A DNA stretch of 42,310 nucleotides from Gemmatimonadota bacterium (lineage in GTDB: Bacteria; Gemmatimonadota; Gemmatimonadetes; Longimicrobiales; Gaopeijiaceae): NCBI GenBank assembly GCA_007121555.1, contig SKKH01000025.1, positions 1 to 42,310 on the forward strand. The letters run 5' to 3'. The notes beneath the pieces are model-generated. The model had not been told where the DNA came from. It saw only the letters and a list, made by a program, of their open reading frames with translations, and did not search any database. Positions 1 to 7,886 of the stretch are shown piece by piece; the first letter of the stretch is position 1; the number at the start of each line of letters is the position of its first letter. Position numbers and translations under genes: made by a program.

Positions 1-2
1 AG

Positions 3-40
3 CCCTTGAGCGGATTCACTCAGGGCGTTTCGTTCAAGGG
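3..40 (+). promoter_or_regulatory. Inverted repeat in the leader of the LysE-type gene
   Basis: CCCTTGA at 3-9 is the exact reverse complement of TCAAGGG at 34-40. The right arm contains the only Shine-Dalgarno-like AAGGG before the ATG at 43, so folding of the transcript would hide the ribosome site. The transcription start lies outside the window, so whether the left arm is transcribed is unknown. Confidence 0.3.
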
Positions 41-42
41 TC

Positions 43-714
43 ATGGAAACTCTTCTCATGGGCTTGGCGCTGGGCTTCTTCGCCGGGATCATCCCGGGGG
101 CCTTTTCGACCGTGGTGGCCACCACGGCTCTGGAACGGGGGATGGGCCCGGGGATCAAGGTGGCCCTCATGCCCCTCATCACCGAAATCCCCGTGATGTT
201 GGCGGCGGTGCTCATCCTGAGCCGGCTTCCCGAAGGTGCCCTCCGATGGATCGGGATGGTGGGGGGGGCCGTGCTCCTGGTCATTGCCTGGAAGGTCGCC
301 AGGGGCGCCGATACCGCTGACCTCACCTCGAGTGAGAAGCGCCGCAACATGGGCCACTACACCCGGGTCTTCTTCTTCGGGATCCTCTCACCCAGCCCCT
401 GGGCCTTCTGGTTCTTCCTGGGCGGCCCCCTCCTTCTCAGCCGCTGGAACGTCAGCCCCTGGGATGGGATTCTCTTCATGGCCACCTTCATGGGCTGTTT
501 CATCGGGGTGATGATGGCCCTGGCCTGGGCCGTGGCCACCGGACGACACCAGCTCAACCTTACCTGGTACCGGCGAATCCTTCAGGGCGCCGGGGCCATC
601 CTGGTCGTGGCGGGGCTCGTGCTGATCTGGCAGAGTTGGGTGGGCAACTTCTCAGCGCTGGTCCAGGCTCCGGAGCAGTTCCAGGAGCAGTTCCAGAACC
701 AGCGGAGCCACTGA
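43..714 (+). CDS. LysE family amino-acid exporter / translocator
   Basis: A 223-residue integral membrane protein. Hydrophobic segments lie near residues 4-25, 50-75, 105-130, 140-165 and 180-205, and the early Gly/Pro-rich stretch GFFAGIIPGAFSTVV is typical of the LysE/RhtB superfamily, whose members expel basic or neutral amino acids from the cytoplasm. The length matches the family norm of about 200-220 residues. The C-terminal tail is Gln/Glu-rich and probably cytosolic. The ATG at 43 has AAGGG only two bases upstream, so the in-frame ATG at 58 is an alternative start. The gene converges with the amidase, leaving six bases between the stops. Substrate cannot be told from sequence. Family assignment is fairly safe. 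Confidence 0.8.
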   Translation: METLLMGLALGFFAGIIPGAFSTVVATTALERGMGPGIKVALMPLITEIPVMLAAVLILSRLPEGALRWIGMVGGAVLLVIAWKVARGADTADLTSSEKRRNMGHYTRVFFFGILSPSPWAFWFFLGGPLLLSRWNVSPWDGILFMATFMGCFIGVMMALAWAVATGRHQLNLTWYRRILQGAGAILVVAGLVLIWQSWVGNFSALVQAPEQFQEQFQNQRSH

Positions 715-720
715 GATGGC

Positions 721-2352
721 TCACTCCAGCTCCGGAAATCCCTCCGGAGTTCGACGATGCAGGGTCGCCTGCTCGTAGGCGTAGGCCAGTTGGAAGAGGA
801 GCCCTTCGCTGTAGGGACGACCCATGATCTGGAGTCCGGCCGGAAGGTCGCCGTAGGTGAACCCCATGGGCACGGTGATGGCCGGAAGGCCGGCCGCGGG
901 CACGAGACCCTGGGAATTGTCGCCCCGATACTCCTCGTTGGCCCGGTCGAGGGGGGCCGGGGGATGGCTCCAGGTGGGAAAGACCACCGCGTCGAGCCCT
1001 GCATCATCCATGGTTTCCGTCACAGCGCGAAGGAGGGCCTGTCGACCCTCGTGCTCGAGGAAGTCGGGGCAGGGCGGATCCTCATCCGCCGGATGGACGT
1101 CCAGGGGCCCGTCGGCGAACCGGCGCAGGCCAGCTTCCGCATCGGGCCCGTGCTCACCGGTATCCAGAAGCGTGGTCACATCGGTGAAGGGTGCGGCCTC
1201 GCCCAGGCCCTGCAGGTACTGATACATGTCGTAGCGGAAGCGCCGGCAGAACACCCCTCCCTCCAGGTGGGCCTCCATGTCGGGAATCCGGAATCCCTCC
1301 ACCACCTCGGCACCGCCGTCACGAAGGTCCCCCAGCGCCTGATCGAACCGTGCGAGGACCGCCGAGTCCCCCTCCGCCGGGTCGGCGAAGGCCTCGAGCA
1401 CCCCCAGGCGCGTCCCCTCGAGGCCCTCGGGATCGAGGAAGGTGGTGTAGTCGTCCTCCGCTCGGTCCCGACCCGCCTCCGTGTAGGGGTCACGCGGATC
1501 ATGGCCCGCCACCACCCCGAAGACCCGGGCCGCGTCCTCCACCGTCCGGGCCATGGGTCCAGCCACGTCCCGATCGAAGGCCAGGGGAACGACGCCGGCT
1601 CGGGAGGTGAGCCCGAGCGTCGACCGGATGCCCACGAGGGCCAGGTGGGAGCTGGGACCCCGAATGGAGTTCCCGGTATCGGTTCCCAACCCCACCACCC
1701 CGAACGAGGCTGCCACCCCGGAGGCCGAACCACCGGAGGAGCCGGCCGGCGTCCGTTCCAGGTCGTAGGCGTTCGCCGTGGTCCCGTAGGAGGAGGAGAC
1801 GGACTGGCGGGGGCTGAAGGCCCACTCCGCCATGTTGGTCTTGGCCAGGACGATGGCCCCTTCCTCCCGGATACGCTCCACCATGAAGGCGTCGCGGGGA
1901 GGAATGCTCCCCGCCAGAGCCACCGACCCGGCGGTGGTCGGCAGGTCGTGGGTGTCGAAGTTGTCCTTCACCAGGACCGGGGCGCAGAAGAGGGTCCCTC
2001 GAGGCTCACCCCGGTTCAGGGCGGCATCGATGGAATCCGCGACCTCCACGGCCCGGGGGTTTACCTCGGAGATCGCTCCGAGGCCCGAGGAGGCATCGTA
2101 TACTTCGATCCGGGCCAGGTAGGCCTCCACCACATCCCGGCAGCGGGTCCGACCCTCGAGGATCGCCGCCTGGATCTCCGAAATCGTGGCTTCCACGACG
2201 AAGATGGGGTCGGGCTCCGGGGCGGGATCGCACCCCGACAGGAGGAGGAGTACCAGGGCGGCGGGTGCGAGGGCGGACAGGCCCGGTCGACTCGGCGGTC
2301 GGACGCGAAAGCGAGATACGAGCCTCGGAGGCGGAGTGGGCATGATCCTCAT
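721..2352 (-). CDS. Amidase-signature hydrolase, predicted lipoprotein
   Basis: A 543-residue amidase of the GatA/AmiE signature family, which hydrolyses amide bonds with a Ser-cisSer-Lys triad. The triad is visible: Lys129 in VLVKDNFD, the cis-Ser in the glycine/serine motif TPAGSSGGSASG (about 205-206), and the nucleophile Ser229 in TDTGNSIRGP. A hydrophobic N-terminus ending in LLLLSGC gives a lipobox with Cys41, so the enzyme is probably anchored in the periplasm or at the outer membrane rather than acting in tRNA amidation. A standalone secreted amidase fits scavenging of peptide or aryl amides. The ATG at 2352 and the in-frame ATG three codons later are both possible. Divergent from glutamate dehydrogenase across about 90 bases. 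Substrate unknown. Confidence 0.88.
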   Translation of the reverse strand: MRIMPTPPPRLVSRFRVRPPSRPGLSALAPAALVLLLLSGCDPAPEPDPIFVVEATISEIQAAILEGRTRCRDVVEAYLARIEVYDASSGLGAISEVNPRAVEVADSIDAALNRGEPRGTLFCAPVLVKDNFDTHDLPTTAGSVALAGSIPPRDAFMVERIREEGAIVLAKTNMAEWAFSPRQSVSSSYGTTANAYDLERTPAGSSGGSASGVAASFGVVGLGTDTGNSIRGPSSHLALVGIRSTLGLTSRAGVVPLAFDRDVAGPMARTVEDAARVFGVVAGHDPRDPYTEAGRDRAEDDYTTFLDPEGLEGTRLGVLEAFADPAEGDSAVLARFDQALGDLRDGGAEVVEGFRIPDMEAHLEGGVFCRRFRYDMYQYLQGLGEAAPFTDVTTLLDTGEHGPDAEAGLRRFADGPLDVHPADEDPPCPDFLEHEGRQALLRAVTETMDDAGLDAVVFPTWSHPPAPLDRANEEYRGDNSQGLVPAAGLPAITVPMGFTYGDLPAGLQIMGRPYSEGLLFQLAYAYEQATLHRRTPEGFPELE

Positions 2353-2443
2353 TCGGGGCGGAGGGAGACAGTGGAACCGGGCCGCATGGTCTGGGTCTTT
2401 CCTTCACCTAACCCCTTCCCCCCGCCTCGGCAAGGAACCCACC

Positions 2444-3715
2444 ATGGTCTCGAAGTCCCTTCTCAGCGATGCGAACCGGCGACTCGAAAGGGCCCGTCCG
2501 GACGCGAGGATCTCCGACGAAGCCCTGGCCCGCCTCAGGCAACCGCGCTCCTCGCTCAAGGTCACGATCCCCGTGCGGATGGATGACGGGTCCCTGGCCA
2601 TCTTCCCAGGCTACAGGGTACGCTACGACTCCACCCGGGGACCGGCCAAGGGGGGGATCCGCTTCCACCCGAAGGTCGATGTGGATGAGACCACCACCCT
2701 GGCCTTCTGGATGACCTTCAAGACGGCGGTGGTGGACCTGCCATTCGGGGGAGGAAAGGGCGGAGTCTGCGTAGACCCCAAGCGCCTGTCGGTGACCGAA
2801 CTCGAGCGGCTCTCCCGCGGCTACATCGCGGCGGTGGCCGACGCCATCGGTCCCGATACGGACGTTCCGGCCCCGGATGTGGCGACGAACGAGTTGGTCA
2901 TGGGGTGGATGGCGGACGAGTACGCCAAGATCCTACGCAAGGCCGTACCAGCGGTGATCACCGGGAAGCCGCTGGCCCTCGGAGGGATCCCGGGCCGGAG
3001 CAGCGCCACCTCCGACGGGGCCTTCCACGTCATCCGGGTCCTGGGCGACGAGCTGACCGGAGGTGTCTCCGAACCCAGAGTGGCGATCCAGGGATTCGGC
3101 AACGCCGGCGCCCAGCTCGCCCAGTCCCTGGCCGACGAGGGATACTGGGTCGTGGCGGTGAGCGACTCCTCGGCGGCGGTGCACGACCCCGGGGGTCTCG
3201 ATGTGACCGCACTTCGGAAGCACAAGTCGGACACGGGAAGTCTGGCCGACCCGCCCTCGGGCTCGGAGATGGACGACCCCGAGGAGCTGCTCACACTGGA
3301 GGTGGAGCTCCTGGTTCCCGCAGCCCTGGAAGGGGCCATTCACAAAGACAACGCCGAGCTCGTCCGGGCCCACTCGGTGGTGGAGGTGGCCAACGGCCCC
3401 GTGACCGGCGAAGCGGACGACATCCTGGACGAACGGGGTGTGGAGGTGATCCCGGACATCCTGGCGAACGCGGGGGGCGTCACCGTAAGCTGGTTTGAGT
3501 GGATCCAGAACCGGCAGGGCGATCGGTGGACTGAGGACACCGTCAGCACCCGTCTCCGGAAGCGGATGGAGAAGCAGACCGAAGCGGTCCGGGCCATCGC
3601 CGGCGAGTCGGATGTCCCTCTCCGGAACGCCGCCTGGATCCTGGCGCTGGAGCGCCTGGGAGAGGCCATGGACGCCACCGGAACCGAGAGTCTGTTCGGG
3701 CGGAGTCGGTCCTGA
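2444..3715 (+). CDS. gdhA: Glutamate dehydrogenase (Glu/Leu/Phe/Val family)
   Basis: A 423-residue cytoplasmic oxidoreductase that interconverts glutamate and 2-oxoglutarate plus ammonia. The substrate domain carries GPAKGGIRFHP (Lys69), Lys93 in MTFKTAVVDLP, the catalytic lysine in FGGGKGGV (Lys105) and the acidic residue in PAPDVATNE (Asp145). The nucleotide domain has the Rossmann motif GFGNAG at 217-222. A late GGVTVSWFEWIQN motif is typical of the family. Length matches hexameric bacterial and archaeal enzymes. The reading frame is open further upstream, but the ATG at 2444 has AAGGAA seven bases before it and begins the conserved protein. With the exporter and peptidases around it, it suits amino-acid catabolism. 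Cofactor preference (NAD or NADP) is not decided here. Confidence 0.93.
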   Translation: MVSKSLLSDANRRLERARPDARISDEALARLRQPRSSLKVTIPVRMDDGSLAIFPGYRVRYDSTRGPAKGGIRFHPKVDVDETTTLAFWMTFKTAVVDLPFGGGKGGVCVDPKRLSVTELERLSRGYIAAVADAIGPDTDVPAPDVATNELVMGWMADEYAKILRKAVPAVITGKPLALGGIPGRSSATSDGAFHVIRVLGDELTGGVSEPRVAIQGFGNAGAQLAQSLADEGYWVVAVSDSSAAVHDPGGLDVTALRKHKSDTGSLADPPSGSEMDDPEELLTLEVELLVPAALEGAIHKDNAELVRAHSVVEVANGPVTGEADDILDERGVEVIPDILANAGGVTVSWFEWIQNRQGDRWTEDTVSTRLRKRMEKQTEAVRAIAGESDVPLRNAAWILALERLGEAMDATGTESLFGRSRS

Positions 3716-3752
3716 CCGCTTCCAGGAGAGCCGAACCCACGGAGGCCCCGAC

Positions 3753-4349
3753 ATGTCGAGCCCAGTGCAACGGCGGGCGAACGATCGCCGGCGCCGTCTA
3801 CTCCTCCTGGGTTTCTGTGCGCTTCTCCTGAGCGCGCTGCCGGTCTGCGCCGGCTCCGGGGGCGGCGGTTCCGAGACCCGAACCGTCACGATCCTGACCG
3901 GCGACGGCCAGCAGATCGAGGTCCGACGGACGACGGAGCCCCCCACCGACCACCGGGTCGCCCTCACCGCCGACGAGGCCTGGTCGGCTCTCCCCGACGT
4001 CTACCATGCCCTGAGCCTGGAGGCCGACATCAGGGTCCCGGCCCAGAGACAGATCGGGGTGTCCCAGCGAAGGTATCGTGGCCAGGTGCTGGACCGACGG
4101 GCCACGGAGTTCTTCAACTGTGGGGTCGAGCCGGGGCTGAACCGCCCGCTGGCGGATCGGGCTCGCATCGATGCCCGGATCGTGACCGCTGTGCTGGAGA
4201 ACCCCGACGGCACCGCCTCACTCCGAACCCGGATACAGGCGACAGCCATGCCCACGGGAGGCACCGGGGGTCGGGCGGAGTGCCGCTCCACAGGCCTCAT
4301 GGAGCGAATCATCGCCGAGTTGACCCGGGAGCGGGCCCAGGCGGGCTGA
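3753..4349 (+). CDS. Secreted protein of unknown function
   Basis: A 198-residue protein with an Arg-rich N-terminus followed by a strong hydrophobic stretch (about residues 17-33) and a signal-peptidase-like ALPVCAG site, so it is probably exported; a lipoprotein at that Cys is possible but the lipobox is poor. The mature part has two further cysteines, in FFNCGVEP and GRAECRST, that could pair. No enzyme motif is seen. GGAGG eight bases before the ATG at 3753 fixes the start. It follows glutamate dehydrogenase by 37 bases on the same strand and may be cotranscribed. I do not recognise the family. Confidence 0.75.
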   Translation: MSSPVQRRANDRRRRLLLLGFCALLLSALPVCAGSGGGGSETRTVTILTGDGQQIEVRRTTEPPTDHRVALTADEAWSALPDVYHALSLEADIRVPAQRQIGVSQRRYRGQVLDRRATEFFNCGVEPGLNRPLADRARIDARIVTAVLENPDGTASLRTRIQATAMPTGGTGGRAECRSTGLMERIIAELTRERAQAG

Positions 4350-4375
4350 GCGCTCTTCCGGAGCCGCCTCGACCA

Positions 4376-4403
4376 GGACCGCAAGACCCCTTACCTGTGG
4401 TCC
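4376..4403. terminator. Hairpin between convergent genes, possible bidirectional terminator
   Basis: GGACCGCA at 4376-4383 pairs with TGTGGTCC at 4396-4403 (eight pairs, one G-U) around a 12-base loop. It sits between the convergent stops at 4349 and 4425. No strong T-run follows on either strand, so it may act through structure alone. Confidence 0.4.
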
Positions 4404-4424
4404 CTCTGGTTCTTCAACAGCCTT

Positions 4425-6761
4425 CTACCCCTCCCCCAGCCAGTACTCGAACCAACTCCGGAGCCGGACCATCCGGTCCACCAGGAGCCATGGCTCTCCG
4501 GTTCGGGAGAGCCCATGGGAGGAGCGGGGATAGCGCACGAACTCCACCGGGACGTCCAGGAGCGTCAGGGCCCGGAACCACATCTCCGCGTCCTGCATCG
4601 GGGTCCGGTGATCCAGCTCGCTGTGGATGATGAGGGTGGGGGCGGTCACCTTCTCCACGTAGCTCCATGGAGAGGCGGCCCGGTATCGCTCCCGCTCCTC
4701 CCACGGCGTGCCGAAGAACTCGAACTCCAGGGTGCCCAGGGCGTCCGAGGTCCCCAGGAGGGTCTCGAGGCTGACGATGGACCGACTCGTCACCGCCGCG
4801 GCGAAGCGATCGCTGCGGGCGGTGAGCCAGTTCGCGGCGTACCCCCCGTAGCTTCCTCCCGAGACCCCGACCCGCTCGGGATCGATGGCCGGGTAACGCT
4901 CCAACACCGCGTCGAGGCCGGTGAGAAAATCCTCTTCGTCCACCAGTCCCCATCCGCCCCGGGTGGCAAACGTGAAGTCATGTCCGTACCCCGACGAGCC
5001 TCTGGGATTGGGATAGAACACGAAGAACCCCGCCGCCGAGAGTACGTGGAAGGTCTGGAAGAAGGTGTTGCCGTACATGGAGTGGGGTCCACCGTGGATC
5101 TTGAGTACCATGGGACGGCTGGCCTCGGCCGCCGCAGCCCCCACCCCTACCGGAGGAATGACCCACCCCTCGACCTGGGTCCCGTCCGCCACATTCCACG
5201 TGATGCGCTCCGGTGCCTCCAGCCGGACCTCCGCCAGCCACTCGTCGTTGAAATCGGTGAGTCGACCCTCGCCCCTGCCACCTCCATCGGCCAGGAACAC
5301 CTCGCCGGGACGCACGGCGTCGGTGGCCACATAGGCCATCCAGGCCCCATCGGAGGATTCGCTGAAGCTCGAGAGCTGCCGATCACCCTCCGTGACCCTC
5401 TCCATCTGGTCACCGCTCCTACCCCTCCGGGGCTCCAGCCCCTCCAGCTCGACCTCGTAGAGGTGACGATTCCCCGAGGCCGCCGTCTCGAACCGGACGG
5501 CCTGTCCATCGGCCCGCCATCGGGGGGCACCCGGGGAGAGATCCCAGCCTTCAGTCAGCACCCCGGGTGAAAAGCCGGGCCCCTCCGCGGACGACCCCGG
5601 TCCTCCCGCTCCCCCTCGATTCTCCCCGGGGATCCCCTCCAGGTCGCCCTCCGACGAGAGAGGGCTCACCAGCACCTGGGTCAGCTCTCCCTGTCCCTCG
5701 CTGAAGAGGAAGGCCATGCGGCTCCCCTCGGGCGAGACGGCTGGGACCGAGTAGATGCCCTCTCCCGGAGTAAGCCGCACCACCTCGCCGCTCTCTCGCT
5801 CCACCCGGAAGAGGTCGGAGCGCCGCTCATAGGGATCCTCGTGGGCTACCTCATTGGCGGCGAAGAAAAGCCGGTCCCCGTCCGGCGCCCAGACGGGGGC
5901 GCCGACGTCGAAGGCCAGTTCGGTGAGCTGCCGGGGATCCCCGCCGGTGGCCGGAACCAGATACAGCTGGGTCCGGGGCATGGCCCCGGGATGAGGAAGA
6001 AGCGAATGGGTCCCGTCGCTCTTGTACCGGGGATGGGTGATCACCCGACCATCGAAGCGCTCGGGGTCGGCGGTCTCCGTGCGCGCATCGGGAGCGATCC
6101 AGCCCACTCGTTCCCCTTCTTCGCCCTCGGGCCGGGAAGTGTAGGCGATCCACTCACCGTCCGGAGACCAGATGGGGGTTCCCTCCACGCCGGGGATCTG
6201 GAAGGCCTCTCCTCCGCGACCGTCGGTGCGGAGAAACCAGGTTCCCGTTTCGTCATCCCTCCGGGATTGGAAGGCGAGGAGGGCTCCATCGGGAGACCAG
6301 CGCGGGTCCCAGGCATCTCGGGTGGGGTCGGTGAAGGGCACGGGGTCATCTACCGGGGCTCCATCGGCCAGGTGGACCATCCAGATCCGGCGACTTCGCC
6401 GGTTCTCCTCTTCCGAGATCCGGGTGACGGTGAGGGCGACCCGATCTCCGGTGGGCGAGATCGCCACGTCATCGACGAAGACCATCCGGTAGTAGTCCTC
6501 TGCCACGACCCCCCTCTCCTGGCCCGCCAGTCCAGAGGATTCCTGACCCATGACCGGACCGGCCAAGGGAAGGAGCAGGAGAATCAGGGCCGCCGCGACC
6601 AGGCTCAGCCCTCCGGTACGGGGACGAGGGAAGAGGTGCGAACCCCCTTTCGATGCGGACTCGGAGTGCAGACGGGCGGCAAGGGTGCTCACGGGAGTCT
6701 CCGGGAGGAAAGCTGCTGTGAAGGAGATGGGGAGAGGAATCCGGGTCAGCAGCTCGCTCAT
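4425..6761 (-). CDS. S9 family peptidase (prolyl oligopeptidase / acylaminoacyl-peptidase type), exported
   Basis: A 778-residue serine peptidase that cleaves short peptides. The N-terminal two thirds has repeated WSPDG and WAPDG blade motifs of a TolB/DPP-like beta-propeller. The C-terminal alpha/beta hydrolase has the nucleophile Ser637 in GVSGGSYGGYA, Asp717 in HSELDHRTP and His749 in YPRSSHGL, with the oxyanion region KIHGGPHSMYG. A hydrophobic segment around residues 52-70, ending near GPVMGQ, indicates export. The ATG at 6761 overlaps the stop of the upstream membrane-protein gene as ATGA, implying coupling. An in-frame GTG at 6692, with GGAG six bases upstream, would give a more usual signal peptide and is a real alternative start. 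Function is well supported; exact specificity is not. Confidence 0.92.
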   Translation of the reverse strand: MSELLTRIPLPISFTAAFLPETPVSTLAARLHSESASKGGSHLFPRPRTGGLSLVAAALILLLLPLAGPVMGQESSGLAGQERGVVAEDYYRMVFVDDVAISPTGDRVALTVTRISEEENRRSRRIWMVHLADGAPVDDPVPFTDPTRDAWDPRWSPDGALLAFQSRRDDETGTWFLRTDGRGGEAFQIPGVEGTPIWSPDGEWIAYTSRPEGEEGERVGWIAPDARTETADPERFDGRVITHPRYKSDGTHSLLPHPGAMPRTQLYLVPATGGDPRQLTELAFDVGAPVWAPDGDRLFFAANEVAHEDPYERRSDLFRVERESGEVVRLTPGEGIYSVPAVSPEGSRMAFLFSEGQGELTQVLVSPLSSEGDLEGIPGENRGGAGGPGSSAEGPGFSPGVLTEGWDLSPGAPRWRADGQAVRFETAASGNRHLYEVELEGLEPRRGRSGDQMERVTEGDRQLSSFSESSDGAWMAYVATDAVRPGEVFLADGGGRGEGRLTDFNDEWLAEVRLEAPERITWNVADGTQVEGWVIPPVGVGAAAAEASRPMVLKIHGGPHSMYGNTFFQTFHVLSAAGFFVFYPNPRGSSGYGHDFTFATRGGWGLVDEEDFLTGLDAVLERYPAIDPERVGVSGGSYGGYAANWLTARSDRFAAAVTSRSIVSLETLLGTSDALGTLEFEFFGTPWEERERYRAASPWSYVEKVTAPTLIIHSELDHRTPMQDAEMWFRALTLLDVPVEFVRYPRSSHGLSRTGEPWLLVDRMVRLRSWFEYWLGEG

Positions 6762-7159
6762 CCCCGCTCTCGCCGGGATCCCCTGCGACCCCGCAGCCCC
6801 GTAGCCCCCTTCAACCCGAGCACATAGATGGGAGTGAGGAGGAAGAGGACCAGCGGGAGGGACAGGCTCCGTCCCATGAGGAAGGCTACCCCGAGGGGTG
6901 CCACCACTGACACAAGGAGGAGGAACGCGCTGAACGAATTACCCCGGTAGAGCGTCCGACCGAGAAAGGGGGCCAGCCCCATCCCCGCCACGCAAAGCCC
7001 TCCCAGAAGCCACGCCGGATCGGGTCGGCTCAGGAGGAGGACGGCCAGCCCCAGGAGGAGCGCCGCATGGAGGAGCGAGCCGTACCAGGCCAACCGGACC
7101 CGTCGGTGCGCCTTCTGGATGGAGGGGGCGAGTTGTCGGTTTCTCCGCTTCGTGGTCAT
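6758..7159 (-). CDS. Small four-helix membrane protein, unknown function
   Basis: A 133-residue protein with a basic N-terminus and four predicted membrane segments, the last near the end (LPLVLFLLTPIYVLGLKGA), and an Arg-rich tail. No catalytic motif is visible and I do not recognise the family. The reading frame extends to a GTG at 7249, but the extra 30 residues look like non-coding sequence, so the ATG at 7159 is preferred; neither has a clear ribosome site. Its TGA overlaps the peptidase ATG (ATGA), so the two are probably cotranslated and the protein may act at the membrane with the peptidase. That link is inference. Confidence 0.65.
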   Translation of the reverse strand: MTTKRRNRQLAPSIQKAHRRVRLAWYGSLLHAALLLGLAVLLLSRPDPAWLLGGLCVAGMGLAPFLGRTLYRGNSFSAFLLLVSVVAPLGVAFLMGRSLSLPLVLFLLTPIYVLGLKGATGLRGRRGSRRERG

Positions 7160-7333
7160 CGGGGTCCAGGGACAAGACGGCGAGGTTTGGAGAGAGGCCC
7201 GGCGGACACCCTCGACGGGTGCGGCGCCCTCTGCCTCCTGGGGTGCCACGAATAACGACGCTCGGGTGTACGGGGAAGGGGGAAGGGGTTGGACGCCGGG
7301 TGCTCAACCCTCAACGGGGCTGCCCGGACCGGT

Positions 7334-7355
7334 GCGACGACGGATGCGTCGTCGC
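7334..7355 (+). promoter_or_regulatory. Perfect 9-bp stem with 4-base loop in a 5' leader
   Basis: GCGACGACG at 7334-7342 and CGTCGTCGC at 7347-7355 form a perfect stem around GATG. It lies about 60 bases before the start of the lipoprotein gene at 7415, inside a 255-base divergent intergenic region. There is no upstream gene on that strand to terminate, so it is either a leader element or an operator. No T-run follows. Confidence 0.35.
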
Positions 7356-7414
7356 CTGCCTCCCCTCCTCCGTCGGTCGAAAGTTCGCACACATACACCC
7401 CTTTGGAGATGCAC

Positions 7415-7816
7415 ATGTCGGATTCTGCGCGAGGCCTTCGGGCCCTTGTCCTCCCCACGGGCGTCCGATGGCTTCAGGGGGCCACCCTGGGCCTCCTCCT
7501 CGTGATGCTGGCGGGGTGCGGGCTCAGGGGCGGGGACGACGACGACCTCTTCCGCTCCAGGGACCGGAGTGGACCGATCGTGCTGGAGGTACAGAACGAC
7601 AACTTCAACGACGCCAGGGTCTACACCCTCTGGAACGGACAACGGCGCCGGATCGGGACGGTCATCGGAAAGACCGAGAACCGCTTCGAGTTCGATCACC
7701 GGCAGGGCGACCTGAGGATCCAGGTGGACTTCCTGGCCGCCGGAGGCTTCACCACGGAGCCCATCCTGGCCTGGCCCGGAGAGGTGATCCACCTCGTGAT
7801 TCCCTCCTACCCCTGA
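7415..7816 (+). CDS. Small lipoprotein of unknown function
   Basis: A 133-residue predicted lipoprotein. The hydrophobic core LGLLLVMLAGC gives a good lipobox with Cys35, followed by an Asp-rich linker and a compact domain of about 85 residues with alternating hydrophobic residues, consistent with a small beta fold (VLEVQNDNFNDARVYTLW, then IGTVIGKTENRFEF). An ATG occurs at 7409 too, but the one at 7415 has GGAG six bases upstream. Convergent with pyruvate carboxylase across a perfect palindrome. The family is not recognised; similar short lipoproteins of unknown role are common in diderm bacteria. Confidence 0.7.
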   Translation: MSDSARGLRALVLPTGVRWLQGATLGLLLVMLAGCGLRGGDDDDLFRSRDRSGPIVLEVQNDNFNDARVYTLWNGQRRRIGTVIGKTENRFEFDHRQGDLRIQVDFLAAGGFTTEPILAWPGEVIHLVIPSYP

Positions 7817-7854
7817 GCGGTCGGCGAGCCGCGGAAGGCTGTTGGGCTCGGCCA

Positions 7855-7878
7855 GGGGTCGCGATCGATCGCGACCCC
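7855..7878. terminator. 24-bp perfect palindrome, bidirectional terminator candidate
   Basis: The 12-base half GGGGTCGCGATC at 7855-7866 is followed directly by its exact reverse complement. As RNA it folds into a ten-pair stem with a four-base loop on either strand. It lies between the convergent stops at 7816 and 7887, the place for a shared terminator, although no T-run follows. A dimeric protein-binding site is the alternative. Confidence 0.55.
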
Positions 7879-7886
7879 GCCCCATC

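Noticed and set aside
757-2586. Long plus-strand open frame opposite the amidase gene
   Set aside because: Translation is Gly/His/Arg/Pro-rich with no domain, and the opposite strand has a complete catalytic triad; it is an effect of high GC.
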